A DNA stretch of 31,098 nucleotides from Ascoidea tarda (nom. inval.) (GCA_030560485.1 JAKTTS010000142.1:1-31098); one strand, 5' to 3'; positions 9,288 through 19,864 are shown, numbered from the stretch's first letter. The notes: generated by a model not told the origin, from the sequence alone. A program made the numbers and translations.

Positions 9288-12200
9288 TTAATAAGTTTTG
9301 ACAATTGAATCTTTATCTATTGGACCTGCCAATGTCTCTCTTGTTGGTTTTTTAAAACTTTTCTTGCTTACCATTGTAACATCATCAGTCATAGCAAGAA
9401 TAACATTCTTATCTGTGCCGAATCTAAAGTTCTCGGCCATGACATTTAAATCGTACTTTTTGATAAGATAGGGGTCTTTGTCGCCTCTAAGAATCTTTTT
9501 TAAGGACCATTGAACAACATAAGGTCCAGTTGATGAAATAATAGTAGTTTCTTTTGCATCAATACCAGTATTAAAATGAGCCTTAGTGAAGTCGAGAGCA
9601 TTCCCAGTTTGTTGTTGCATATATGCGATATGTTGAGGAGAAATTTGTAATCTTCTTGGAATTGGTTTGGAATCTTTAGAGAAAGATCTCATAAAACCAG
9701 TAGAGTTCTTGTATTTCCCTGATTTTATTTTAGCATCAACCAACAATAAATAAGTTTTACAGGTGGCCAATACCCATCTACCATCGGAAGAAGTTTCAAT
9801 ACCTTTGATTTCTTCACCTAAGCCAGGTAATTGAGTTTTAGCATTGATACCTAGTCTATCATATAACCTAATTTCACCAGTCTTTGAAGCAACAGCAATA
9901 TTACCAAGTGAAGTTGCTGTCATTGCAGAGAAATTAGTTTTAGTTTTATATTGTTTGTATTCCGAATCAACCAATTTGTTTTTGGAAGAAATTCTAGGAT
10001 CAAGTTTGAAAAGACCATTTGAAGAAATACCAAGGAAGGTTTGTTCATTAGTCATTTGACTGAATTTTGAAGTTGGATTGAATTCAACTACAGGAATATC
10101 TTCACCCACTTTATATTCTTCGATAACTTTACCCTTTTCAAGATCTAACTTATACAATTCTTTCTTATTTTTCGAACTTTGCATAATCAAGGAACGATCT
10201 TCAGTATGTAGCATAATTTTATCTGGATTAAAACTTTTGCCTTGTAAATCTTTAATATTTTCAATAGCATTTTGAAAATTTAAACCGTCATCATCAGTTT
10301 TAAAGACACCGATTTTATCACCTCTGACGACATAGGATCTATCATTTTTATAAGAGACTGTCAAGGCAGAATTTTTATCGTTATTGTTTCTGAATTTTTG
10401 TTTATTATATTTTTCATTATCCTCATTAAATAGGTCATCATCAGAGAAATCTTCTTCATTTTTCTTTGAAATACGGATTTTTGATTTTTTATTGGTATCA
10501 ACATCAGATTCGAGATCAGTTTCAGTTTGTGAATGTGTTTGATCATTATCATAATAATTCACATCGATGTCATCTTTATCGTATTGCTCGATTTCTTCAA
10601 TATCTGATTTATTATCCTCCAAGTCTAAATCATTAAAAGCATCAAGAATATAATTTTCATCGTTTTTTTTAAAATTTCCCCATTTGATTTTATTTAGTGA
10701 TTCCCATAAAGCGCTCATAAAGGCAGATTGAAAACTGGATAATTCTTCAAATGTGTTAAATTTTAATAACCAAGATAAAGCTCTCTCTTGAATAAAATAG
10801 TTGAAAATGAAAGATAAATGGTCAAAATTAAAAGTTGGAGCCATGTTTTGATCAATTAATGGACCCAAGATGAAATCATTACTAATTTTTTTATCATTTG
10901 GTGTGGTTTTATTTTTAGTGTTTTGAAGATCGATTTTTTTCTCTTCTTCAGAATAATTTTGAATAATTAGCCAGTATTGCCAATTTCCTGAATTTAATAT
11001 TGAAGTTTTAACAACTTGTTTTTGCAAAATAAAAGATTCTGAATCTGGGTTGTATAAATGTAATTCAGCATAGTCTGTTGAGATTACGTCACCTTGAGGA
11101 ACTTGAGGAAGAAAAAGATCTGGATCAGTGTCATTATCTGAATCGGATTCAACAAATAGTTTATCAATTTTATCAATTTTCAAAGCAGGAGATTTAATAG
11201 AAGACTTTTGAGTAGATTCAATAGATTTTTTGATTGGAGTTCTGGTTGGAGATTCAATAGATTTTTTAATTGGAGATCTGATTGGAGATTCAACCAGACG
11301 ATTGGTTGAAGACTTTAGTGCTTTGACGGGGGTTTTGATAGGAGTTTTGATAGGGGTTTTAATTTTTGATTCAGATAAATTGTTTTTATTTGATGATAAA
11401 GATCTTGATTTTGATTTTGATTCTTGGTTTAATTTTTGCTCTTTTTTTTGATTTGGAGTTAAATCAGTATTCAACTGTGATTGTATCTTTGATTTTAGTT
11501 TTGAGGGTGATTTCAAGGATTGTTTTGTACTTGATCTTAATCGTGATCTATATGTATCAACAGGGTAGGTATCATGATAATCACTGTCAAAATCATCGTC
11601 AGATGAATCCTCCAATGGATTATTATTATCCTCTTCATCTGCATATGCATATTCATCATCATTGTTATGTTTATTGAGAGATATTATCGATGATGATGAG
11701 GATGACGATATATATAGGACATCGTTATCATTAATACTATTGTTAAAATTATTGACATCAATGACAAATTCTTCTAAATCTTCATCCGAACAACTAACAG
11801 ATGATTTTGAGTATTTCTTCTCGTATTCGCATTTATAGATTGTTTTAACGAATTTGTTGATTAAATTTTTGTTTACCGAATTATCAACTATGAATTGAAA
11901 TCTATCACCATCGTCACCAAATAAATCAAACCACGATATAATTTGATTTCCATCAGTATGATTGATAAAAGTATGAAATTTTAAAGATTGGTCAATAACA
12001 AAGATTTTTTCATCTGAGGTAGAGGAATTGCTATTGTTCAAAATGGAATTGTTGTAATTACCATCATCAACTTCCTCATTCTCATTCAAATCCTCCTCGC
12101 CCTCTTGGTAAGCTCTTTGGATAACTAATTGGTAGTTGAAAGGAATGGAGGATTGTCGAATGGTAGCAACACAGTCGTTGTAGAGACATTCACTCTCACT

Positions 12201-12302
12201 CTTTGGCGAGGCAGGAGATCTAGATAAGATTAATTGGCCTGATGGAATCGCAAGCAACTCGTCTTTCAAGGATGGTCTGAGTATCTTCTTCAAAAAGTTC
12301 AT
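9288..12302 (-). CDS. VID27: Vid27-family protein
   Basis: Vid27 is a conserved fungal and plant protein named for a role in vacuolar import and degradation of gluconeogenic enzymes; its biochemistry is not settled. The start MNFLKKILRP and the PSGQL(I)L element near residue 20 match the family. The C-terminal third (about 670-1000) is the Vid27 beta-propeller-like domain, with KIMLHTEDRSLIMQ, DGRWVLATCKTYLLLVDAKI and KETTIISSTGPYVVQW. Of the 1004 residues (S. cerevisiae about 780), the excess lies in acidic and Ser-rich linkers. One linker, about residues 310-360, carries repeated TPIK/SPIK/SPIR motifs matching the full CDK site S/T-P-x-K/R. The gene converges on PCF11 and sits downstream of the C2H2 regulator on the same strand. 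Confidence 0.95.
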   Translation of the reverse strand: MNFLKKILRPSLKDELLAIPSGQLILSRSPASPKSESECLYNDCVATIRQSSIPFNYQLVIQRAYQEGEEDLNENEEVDDGNYNNSILNNSNSSTSDEKIFVIDQSLKFHTFINHTDGNQIISWFDLFGDDGDRFQFIVDNSVNKNLINKFVKTIYKCEYEKKYSKSSVSCSDEDLEEFVIDVNNFNNSINDNDVLYISSSSSSSIISLNKHNNDDEYAYADEEDNNNPLEDSSDDDFDSDYHDTYPVDTYRSRLRSSTKQSLKSPSKLKSKIQSQLNTDLTPNQKKEQKLNQESKSKSRSLSSNKNNLSESKIKTPIKTPIKTPVKALKSSTNRLVESPIRSPIKKSIESPTRTPIKKSIESTQKSSIKSPALKIDKIDKLFVESDSDNDTDPDLFLPQVPQGDVISTDYAELHLYNPDSESFILQKQVVKTSILNSGNWQYWLIIQNYSEEEKKIDLQNTKNKTTPNDKKISNDFILGPLIDQNMAPTFNFDHLSFIFNYFIQERALSWLLKFNTFEELSSFQSAFMSALWESLNKIKWGNFKKNDENYILDAFNDLDLEDNKSDIEEIEQYDKDDIDVNYYDNDQTHSQTETDLESDVDTNKKSKIRISKKNEEDFSDDDLFNEDNEKYNKQKFRNNNDKNSALTVSYKNDRSYVVRGDKIGVFKTDDDGLNFQNAIENIKDLQGKSFNPDKIMLHTEDRSLIMQSSKNKKELYKLDLEKGKVIEEYKVGEDIPVVEFNPTSKFSQMTNEQTFLGISSNGLFKLDPRISSKNKLVDSEYKQYKTKTNFSAMTATSLGNIAVASKTGEIRLYDRLGINAKTQLPGLGEEIKGIETSSDGRWVLATCKTYLLLVDAKIKSGKYKNSTGFMRSFSKDSKPIPRRLQISPQHIAYMQQQTGNALDFTKAHFNTGIDAKETTIISSTGPYVVQWSLKKILRGDKDPYLIKKYDLNVMAENFRFGTDKNVILAMTDDVTMVSKKSFKKPTRETLAGPIDKDSIVKTY

Positions 12303-12740
12303 GTCTGTACCGAGATATCTTCAGCTAACTGCCCAGTGTTTGGTGAAACACCTCTCAGCAAATCTCTGATCTGATGGTTATTTATTTACCATTTTGCTTA
12401 TCCCCAAACAAAAGATAACGCACGTGACTCAAATTAACGCCACCCACATGGATTGGAACCACTTGTCTGGTTCAGAGCTTGTTTCTACTTTGGGAAAAAG
12501 AGCCACGCTGGTGGTTTTGCTGTTTTATACGGACCATTGCTTTCGTATTCTACGTGTTTTATTTGTCTTCGGATTTTACGGTTTACGGAAGCAGAGAAAA
12601 AAACGTAAGACGATGTTAATGCAAAAAGAACTGAAAAAGTGCAGGAAAATCGTTATGAAAGAGCTATAATATACTATAGAGAAAAAACTGAAGAAAATTA
12701 AAGAGTCGTCACTAAGGGGAAATTTCGTTAGATGATTCGA
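12303..12740. promoter_or_regulatory. VID27 promoter and 3' flank of the C2H2 gene
   Basis: Both neighbours are on the minus strand, so this 438-nt gap must hold the 3' end of the zinc-finger gene and the VID27 promoter. A CACGTGA site lies at 12421-12427, about 120 nt upstream of the VID27 ATG. A 91-codon plus-strand ORF (12394-12669) spans the gap but is basic, featureless and unlike anything I know, so I do not call it. Confidence 0.6.
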
Positions 12741-15700
12741 TTAGTCGCTGAGTGAGTGAGATTTGAATCGATCATCAACTCTTGCTTGGTATTCATTTGG
12801 ACTGCCTCTCGAGGACGTTTCATTGAAGGAATAACTGTTTCTTCTCTCAATGACTTCTTGTTTCATCGAAGGTTCGTTTGAATCACCTGTAAAGTTGATG
12901 AGATTTCTGATTGAGTTGGTATTGTTGTTTCGGACTGGTGTAAATCCTTTGTTATCAGCAACGCCATTGATGCTGTTATGCTGTGTGTTGTTATTGTGGC
13001 TATGTGACACATGTTTTTTATTGCTGCCATTACTGACGTTTTTATCATTAATCAGCGTGTTTGCAAAGCTATTTTGGCCAACAATAGTGTTCTGTAAATG
13101 GTTGTGACTATGTTGATTAATCATACTCATTTCTCTAATATTAGGATAGCTTGCTGGTTGTAAGTTATAGCTTGAAGCTGAAGATAAACTAGAGGCAATT
13201 GGCAATGGCAATTGCCTTGGTGATTTTTTAGAATGCGAATGTAAAAATGGTGAGCTATATGTATTATTGATTATAATCTCGGATTGGGGAACATAATTTT
13301 GAGGTCTGGGCAATATGGGTGGTAAAAAGATTCTTTGTTGATTATCTTTTGAAAAATTTGAATTACTTTGAAAGCTATTCAAATTACTGTCTCTCAATAT
13401 TGGCTTTTCAATGTTGCTTGAATTTAGAATACTACTAATTTTATTATTATCATGAGAAAGGTTAAAAGTATTAACAATATTTGAATTCCTGTTATTATCT
13501 GTAATATTGTTACTATTATCTGTAATAGCATTATTATTATTGGTGTTAGTGTTGTTATCGTGATTTTCGATTTGGTTATTATTGTTAGTATTTTCAACAT
13601 GATGGTTATATTCATTAAGATTTAATGAATTATGATTAATAGTGCTTCTATCATCACTCCACTGACTATACAGTAACATTGAATTTGAATGAGCCAATGG
13701 TACACCTCTGGGACTTGAGGTAAAGGGGCTTGTGGAATAAGAGTTAGCTCTAACATGTGCATTTTTATTAAATTCATTCAATGGATTAGAAATTGTTCCA
13801 ATACTTGTTTGATTATTCATCAGAAACGATCTATTAAGCATTACTTTATCATCAATTGGTTTCTCTTTACTAATGTCATTGATTGCACTATTTTTATTTG
13901 TATTTTTATTTTTATTATTAGGGTTGGTGTTGATGTTAGTGTTGGTGTTGAAAAACGAATTATTACTTAGTGCACTTGAAGTTGATGTAATAGTTGAATT
14001 GTTATTTAATATTAAGCTTGAATCATTACTATCCATTGAATTACTTCTGGATATTTTGCTTTGAAGTCTATCATAGATTTCATTCATACTACTTCTAAAA
14101 CTCTTTATGAAGTTTTCAATTGATATTGAATATTTATTGTTGTTATTAGCGGAATTATTTCCGTAGAAATTTTGATAATTGGTGCCAAAATTTAAGAAAT
14201 TTAACCAATTAACAAACAATTCATCAATACTTCTTAGATAATAGCACAACAAATCGTTGTCAATGTACGATTCATCTTTCATATTTTTATAGCTTTCAGT
14301 TGTGACATTAAATTTATAATTTGAGCCATTATTCGAATCTGATTTGAAAGTCAAGCCCATTTGCTTAATTAGATAGATAATTGATTGAAGAATTGGGGAA
14401 TCCATCAATGCTTGGATTCTCATACTACTATTAGGTGAATCCTTATTATCTTCCAATTGAACAAATAATTTAATTAGAATTAGGAAATTTTCAGTTAGAA
14501 ATTTTAAAAAATTATTTGGCAATTTGAGAAAATATTTCAAGAAAATTAAATGATTTGTACTGCTCATAAACATATTGCCACCATAGTGGTCATTGGCAGG
14601 ATTATTGTTGTCATTTTTATTTGATAAAATGAGTGAGTTGATTAAATAACTAATGAATAGTAGAGGTAGAGAAGTTAGACCTAGATTATTGTTAATAACA
14701 AAGGATTTGGCTACTTTGTTAATATTTCTGTTGCTTTTATTGATGATTGAGTAGTTGAAGGATTGGTTAGCAATTGTTTCCGATGTATCAAAAAATTTTG
14801 ATAAGGATTTTGTAATTGAGCCAAAGGAATTTTGGTCATTGAATAGGAAATTGACAAAATTTGATAGGGAAGAAGGATTTGAATTTTCTAGATTAATTTT
14901 ATCAAAGACTGAGTCGATAAAATTATTGTCAAAAGTGAATTCCTTTATAGTTAGATATAATAGATCCCAGTGAATTTCGTTATTGGGGATAATTAGATAA
15001 TTGATTAACAAGTCTTGTAGTAGTTTATCTGTACAGTTGATTAGGAATTTTTTTTTGAATATGATAATGAGGTTATAAATATTGATTAGATCTTGGTTGA
15101 TGTTATTGTTGATTAGCATGTCGCTAAAGTTGTTCATGTTGAGCATTGTATTTGAAGAGTTTATGATAATGTTTTCTACAAAGTTGTTTGAGGGGCTGTC
15201 GATGTTGTTATTAATTCTGGAGGAGGTGTTGAATTGCTGATAATTTGAGTTGTTGTTTAGAGATTTATTGGCCATGATGATTGAGTTGTGAATTAAGTTT
15301 TTTGAGTTATTAAAAAGGTTGTTATTTAGCTGGTTGAATTTGAGGCTTTGTAGTTCATTTGAGAGACCCATTATTATGCAATTTTCTCTAAAGGATAAGT
15401 TTTTGAAGAAGAATTGGTTCGTTGAGATGGTTGTGTTGAGATCATTTTGGTCAGTTTTGATGATGATGTTTTTGAGTAGGGAGTCTGGGGATTTAGTTAA
15501 ATTTGATAAAATTGATTTTAAAGTTTCATTTTCGTTTTCGTTTTCGTTTTCAATTTGATTATTTATCTTATTGTTATTGTTATTGTTATTAGATTGATTA
15601 GTATTAGATTGATTATTGAAAGAATTAGAGAGGTTGATTAGGAATTTATTTAAGAAAATGGAATGAACTTTCGGAGGTTTTTTATTAAAGTAGAGAGAGA

Positions 15701-17009
15701 ATTTGGATAGTAGGTTATAGATATACCAATAATTGAAGAGTTCGGATATTTTGTTTATATCGTTATTAAGCAAGTTATTTGTATCAGTTACTATTGTGAA
15801 GATGGCGTTATCGAGACAGTCGAAGATTGAATGAATTGGGATGAAGTTGTTGTCTGTATTATTATTATTGTTGTTGCTGTTGTTGTCAATGTTATTGAAA
15901 AAGTAGAGAGAGATGTAGGCCAATATGGTTAGAGGCTGGATGATTTCTATTGGTTGGTTGATATTTTTTAATAGTAGAGACCAAGATTTATTAAAGTATT
16001 GAAGACAGTCGTTAATTTTTGAGAATTCGGCAGCACCGAAAGCTAGAATAGCAAAGAATAGACTTGAGTTATTGATGTTGTTGATGCTGTCGTTGATGTT
16101 GTTGGTAATGATGGACAAGCTTTGTAGGGTAGGTGGAATTGATAAAGATAGTAGTTTATTTAAGTTTAAGATGACTGGTAGTTTGATGTTAGAGATTGTG
16201 CCCCAGATTAAGAAATAGTTTGAGATTTTGGAAGAAGATAGTATCAAGTCTACGGTGTTTATGTCGTTATCGATGTTGTTGGTATTGGTATTGAAGAATT
16301 TGATGGGAATTAGATGGTTGTTTTGAAAGATTAGGTTTGAGAATTTTTTGCTTAAGGTTAGTAGGAGAATTAGGTTTCTTTCAGATAAAGAGTAAAAATT
16401 GGAGGAAATGATGTGGTTGTTGGAATTGTTGGTATTGGAATTGTCTTTAGAGGTATTATTGCTGTTATTATTATTAGTTGAAGTTGAATTGGAAGGGGAT
16501 TTTCTTTTTCTTGAAGAAGTCTTTTTAGTTATTTTACTATTTGATAGGATTTTGGGAGATTGAAGTTTTTGATTTTTAGGAGAGTTTTTAATTGAGCCGA
16601 GAGGATCGTTGAGTGAAGTTGTAGGCAAGTTTGTGTTTAATTGAGTGAAAGTGTTTTGATTTGAGTGAATCAATGGGCTCTGAGAAGGAGAGGAAGAGGA
16701 AGAAGAAGGAGAAGAAATGGATGGGGGAGAGATTATAGAAACGGTGTTATTAAGAGAGGTGGAAGTGGAAGTGGTGGTGGTGGAAGTGAGTTTTGATTTG
16801 TTATTTCTAGTAATGTTGGTAGTATTTTGATCACAGTGGACAGTTCTTAGATGTCTTTGCAATAGGTCTCTTCTGACAAATTTAACAAAACAGATTGTAC
16901 AATTAAAGGGTTTTTCATTGGTGTGGGATCTTTCGTGCCTTGATTTGTGTTCTGATCTTGAAAAGCATTTGGGACAAAAAGAGCATATGTATCTTCTGGC
17001 AGAGGGCAT
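12741..17009 (-). CDS. C2H2 zinc-finger transcription factor, Rsf2/Tda9/Adr1-like
   Basis: A 1422-residue regulator with two C2H2 fingers at its extreme N-terminus: C9, C12, H25, H29 and C37, C40, H53, H58. The recognition helices read RSEHKSR and RRDLLQR. The base-contacting positions (-1, 3, 6) are therefore R,H,R and R,L,R, the same as in Adr1, which predicts a G-rich GGRG-like core. A segment near residues 305-350 (AILAFGAAEFSKINDCLQYF) resembles the fungal-specific transcription factor domain found in the Rsf2/Tda9 group. The remainder is Asn/Ser-rich. I start at the ATG at 17007-17009, directly before the first finger. The 54 open codons upstream translate a purine/pyrimidine repeat into a Phe/Leu/Ser string and are leader. 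Targets are unknown; in S. cerevisiae this group tunes respiratory carbon metabolism. Which paralogue it is cannot be settled here. Confidence 0.85.
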   Translation of the reverse strand: MPSARRYICSFCPKCFSRSEHKSRHERSHTNEKPFNCTICFVKFVRRDLLQRHLRTVHCDQNTTNITRNNKSKLTSTTTTSTSTSLNNTVSIISPPSISSPSSSSSSPSQSPLIHSNQNTFTQLNTNLPTTSLNDPLGSIKNSPKNQKLQSPKILSNSKITKKTSSRKRKSPSNSTSTNNNNSNNTSKDNSNTNNSNNHIISSNFYSLSERNLILLLTLSKKFSNLIFQNNHLIPIKFFNTNTNNIDNDINTVDLILSSSKISNYFLIWGTISNIKLPVILNLNKLLSLSIPPTLQSLSIITNNINDSINNINNSSLFFAILAFGAAEFSKINDCLQYFNKSWSLLLKNINQPIEIIQPLTILAYISLYFFNNIDNNSNNNNNNTDNNFIPIHSIFDCLDNAIFTIVTDTNNLLNNDINKISELFNYWYIYNLLSKFSLYFNKKPPKVHSIFLNKFLINLSNSFNNQSNTNQSNNNNNNNKINNQIENENENENETLKSILSNLTKSPDSLLKNIIIKTDQNDLNTTISTNQFFFKNLSFRENCIIMGLSNELQSLKFNQLNNNLFNNSKNLIHNSIIMANKSLNNNSNYQQFNTSSRINNNIDSPSNNFVENIIINSSNTMLNMNNFSDMLINNNINQDLINIYNLIIIFKKKFLINCTDKLLQDLLINYLIIPNNEIHWDLLYLTIKEFTFDNNFIDSVFDKINLENSNPSSLSNFVNFLFNDQNSFGSITKSLSKFFDTSETIANQSFNYSIINKSNRNINKVAKSFVINNNLGLTSLPLLFISYLINSLILSNKNDNNNPANDHYGGNMFMSSTNHLIFLKYFLKLPNNFLKFLTENFLILIKLFVQLEDNKDSPNSSMRIQALMDSPILQSIIYLIKQMGLTFKSDSNNGSNYKFNVTTESYKNMKDESYIDNDLLCYYLRSIDELFVNWLNFLNFGTNYQNFYGNNSANNNNKYSISIENFIKSFRSSMNEIYDRLQSKISRSNSMDSNDSSLILNNNSTITSTSSALSNNSFFNTNTNINTNPNNKNKNTNKNSAINDISKEKPIDDKVMLNRSFLMNNQTSIGTISNPLNEFNKNAHVRANSYSTSPFTSSPRGVPLAHSNSMLLYSQWSDDRSTINHNSLNLNEYNHHVENTNNNNQIENHDNNTNTNNNNAITDNSNNITDNNRNSNIVNTFNLSHDNNKISSILNSSNIEKPILRDSNLNSFQSNSNFSKDNQQRIFLPPILPRPQNYVPQSEIIINNTYSSPFLHSHSKKSPRQLPLPIASSLSSASSYNLQPASYPNIREMSMINQHSHNHLQNTIVGQNSFANTLINDKNVSNGSNKKHVSHSHNNNTQHNSINGVADNKGFTPVRNNNTNSIRNLINFTGDSNEPSMKQEVIERRNSYSFNETSSRGSPNEYQARVDDRFKSHSLSD

Positions 17010-17028
17010 TTTGAAGGCCAAAAAGAAG

Positions 17029-17088
17029 AGAACAGAAGAGAAGAAAAGGGAAGAGAACAGAAGAGAAGAAAAGGGAAGAGAACAGAAG
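17029..17088. repeat. 25-bp purine-rich tandem repeat in the C2H2 gene leader
   Basis: Two perfect 25-bp units (17029-17053 and 17054-17078) and a third partial copy (to 17088), built from AGAACAGAAG and AGAAAAGGGAAG. They lie 20-80 nt upstream of the ATG, so the mRNA would carry a CU-rich repeat in its 5' UTR. Confidence 0.9.
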
Positions 17089-17255
17089 GAGAGAGAAGTC
17101 AAATGAAGCCAAAAAAGGAAAAGTATCAGAAACAAGAAATGTATAAATGGAAATAAGACATGTAGAAGCAAAAGAGTGAGAATATATATATTTATACAGA
17201 AAGAGCTGGAGGTGGGAGCGCAGCTGAAAAACGTTGGAGGTGAGCGAGGCCCTCT

Positions 17256-17263
17256 CTTTTATA
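17256..17263 (-). promoter_or_regulatory. TATA box of the C2H2 gene
   Basis: The minus strand reads TATAAAAG, a strong TATA match, about 250 nt upstream of the ATG at 17009. A CCAAT box at 17292-17296 stands just upstream of it. Confidence 0.65.
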
Positions 17264-18100
17264 CCGCAGTTGGGCGCACGTCAGGCAATGGCCAATGAAA
17301 GGGATTCAGGACGAAAGGTTATACCTCCCTCAGCGTCTCGCTCGGTCCCAGAACAATAGACGTGCCCTGCGGCAGGCCTGGCGTGCGTGTGCCGGGGCCT
17401 GCCGCGCTGCTCTCTGGGGTTGCCTGTCTTGACACGCTGCGCCGGCGTGGGCTCATCGAGCGAAAAGACTGTTTGTTGTAGTGGGAGATTGGCTGATGCC
17501 CTGCTAGTTTTTATGTGTGACCGGCGCAGAAGACTCCCTCCGGTAGCAGGAGAGACAGCTGCTTTGGGTCCTAGCTGCACTGCAGATTTCGTTGCAGACA
17601 AAAAGCGCAACGATCTGGAAAGAGAGGGTGGGTCAGTGGTACCCCTCATCAGAACTACCACTGATTTTGCTCAAACAGCGCACGCGCGCCAGTTGAAACG
17701 CTCAGGGTGCTGCGAAAAAATTGTGGGCCAGACTGGGATAAGCTGGCGGTAATTGCGCAGGACGGAAACACGGGCGGACTCCATTCAGGACCCTCTACCC
17801 CGCGATTGCAGCGCACAGAACCAGACGCTGCTGCAGGCATTTCGACCGCGGATGAGCCAGTCCGGCAACGGAGACCAGCACGGGTCGAGAGCAGGCAGTT
17901 CCAAAGTGCACCACGCGCCGGTGCACTTTGAACAGAGAGCAAATAGTAGGGTGCGAAGCAAATCCGAAAAGCACAAGAGCAGAGCTGGAAGTGTGTGGGA
18001 TTGGCTCTGTAGAAACATGATTCGCATTCTCAACACAAGAAGAATACAACTGCTTATCAGACGATAGCTGATGGCAACCAAAGGAGGAAGCAGGGCTCGG
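17264..18100. promoter_or_regulatory. GC-rich upstream region of the C2H2 gene
   Basis: The composition switches from AT-rich to clearly GC-rich here and falls back near 18100. Several 70-120-codon ORFs overlap on both strands, as expected when GC-rich DNA lacks stops by chance. None shows a domain, and they contradict one another. An 11-bp perfect inverted repeat lies at 17902-17930. The simplest reading is a long upstream regulatory region. Confidence 0.5.
17902..17930. promoter_or_regulatory. Perfect 11-bp inverted repeat, 7-nt loop
   Basis: CAAAGTGCACC (17902-17912) and GGTGCACTTTG (17920-17930) are exact reverse complements around ACGCGCC. With one bulged base the pairing extends by GTTC/GAAC to 17898-17933. 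Each arm contains the palindrome GTGCAC. It could be a dimeric regulator site or a hairpin. Confidence 0.6.
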
Positions 18101-19861
18101 AAATATACCCCATCAGTTCCTCTGGCGCAGTTTCACTGTATCATCCACGCCAATATCGACGGTCTAGAAAACACAAGCCAATAGCACAATCTGGTGAAAG
18201 AAACACAGCATTAGCATCTCAACAGAAATTACAAATGTAAAACGAGCAACGTTGGCGTTTGAGTAAGGAAAAACCGAAAGCCGTTCCAGAGCCAAGGTGG
18301 GCCCTTTTCGGGAGGCCTGTTAATAGCTTTGAGCTCCACAAAGACCCCACCATACAGAACGTTCCGTGTTCAGCAGCCCACGGTACGGAATTTTCCGTTA
18401 TGTCCTGGAAGCGTAAGCGATGGGAACATCACTTAACCGTATCAATCACCGGTGTGAACTGTGAACTAATAGCATTCACAAATGTACAGCTAATGCATTT
18501 GATATCATTCTCGCCATCCAGTCCGTTAAGTGTGCTGTGATTCCAATAATATTCCACTCTTTTTAAAGCAATCTAGCGCAGATTAACTGGTCAGAATACC
18601 CCAACCTTCAAGCTTGATACGTTACTATAAAAACCAACTCCGACCTGCAACATCGGTGGCATAATTCAACCAGAACGAAAGCAACCACCAACGAAATGAA
18701 TTGATAGGTAGTTGTTGTGCTGGTTTGATTTGTTTACTGCTTCAATCCCTTTTAGGCCAGTTTAAGAACCAAAGCTTATTTTCACTGAAGAATGCACCGC
18801 CCAAAGCGGGGCAAGACCAGTATAGAGGGTTTGATCTATTATCATACATAACCACATAAGGCAATAAAGAGCAATACATGATATAATATGATATAATGTG
18901 CTAGAGTATGATATAATATGGCAGCCCTCCAGCACCAGCCAATCACAGCTCTCCACTGCCCACGCCGGACTTTCTCTCTATGTCGCTACCTATCTGGATG
19001 CCAACCCTGGGCAAACTCTCTCTTCTTCGGTTCTCGCTTCTTGTTCTTTGGCTTTATCCTTTAAAATTCCTTTTCTTTAAAGCTCTTTTCTTGTTTCTAC
19101 TCTAATTAAGCATATCTCTGAGATACTCCTTAACCACCAGACACCAAAAAAGACTATTAGATACCGCCAATCTAATCTAATCTAGTCCAGTCCACTTTTC
19201 TCTTCTTCCATCATCTTCTTTTCTCTTCTCTTCCCCTTCTTCAAAAATTAGCATCAGCCTGTACAAGACAATGCCTTTACTCCTGCCCTATCTCTTGCCT
19301 CTTTCGATAGCCCACCCACCAATCTCACACCCGCTCTAGATATCCCACTCTTTTAGTCCACCTCATCTAAAACCACCTCTTCTCTTTCGCCTTCTCTTTT
19401 CTTCTCTCCAAACACACGTCGAGGGGTGCCACAATTACCCTTTTCGGCCTCTCCGAGCTTTGAGGCCCTTTTCCTCACTTCCCCAAACCCCTCACCGTCT
19501 TCCCAAGTCATCCAACATCGTTACTTTATTCTCCATAACTACTAAAATACAATCTAATCAATTATAATCAATTATAATCAACGATAATCAACTGCTAAAT
19601 AACACCAGAAAAACAACTACAAAACTAAATATTTAATCCACCAACTGCTAGCACCTAATATCAACCTAATAAAAGCAATACTCAATTCGAAATTGCTACA
19701 ACTTATCCCCAATCTCTCCCTCCCTTTTCTTTAACCACCTTTCCCTGCTCCCCCGAAAAATAATCCTCCACTTTTTAACCACCTCTTCCATCCGCTTTTT
19801 TTGGAGTTAATCCACTTTCTCAATTTTGGAGTATTAAAACATGGCAAAATAGATTGAAATG

Positions 19862-19864
19862 AAA

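Noticed and set aside
12394-12669. 91-codon plus-strand ORF between VID27 and the C2H2 gene
   Set aside because: Basic, featureless product that overlaps the VID27 promoter. No sign of conservation or a leader of its own.
17010-17171. Hydrophobic 54-residue N-terminal extension of the C2H2 protein, considered as a membrane anchor
   Set aside because: It is the translation of a 25-bp purine/pyrimidine tandem repeat, and the normal start lies directly before the first zinc finger.
17281-18081. Cluster of 74-126-codon ORFs upstream of the C2H2 gene
   Set aside because: Mutually overlapping on both strands, rich in Arg/Cys/Ser/Pro as translated GC-rich noise, with codon use unlike any real gene in the window.
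18259-18540. 93-codon plus-strand ORF
   Set aside because: No recognisable domain, no neighbouring promoter layout, and composition near the local background.
18950-19560. Telomerase RNA as a specific identity for the ORF-free region
   Set aside because: C/A-rich stretches exist (for example near 19311-19332), but no repeated template ends, Sm site or known protein-binding motif could be shown. Kept only as one possibility for the noncoding transcript.
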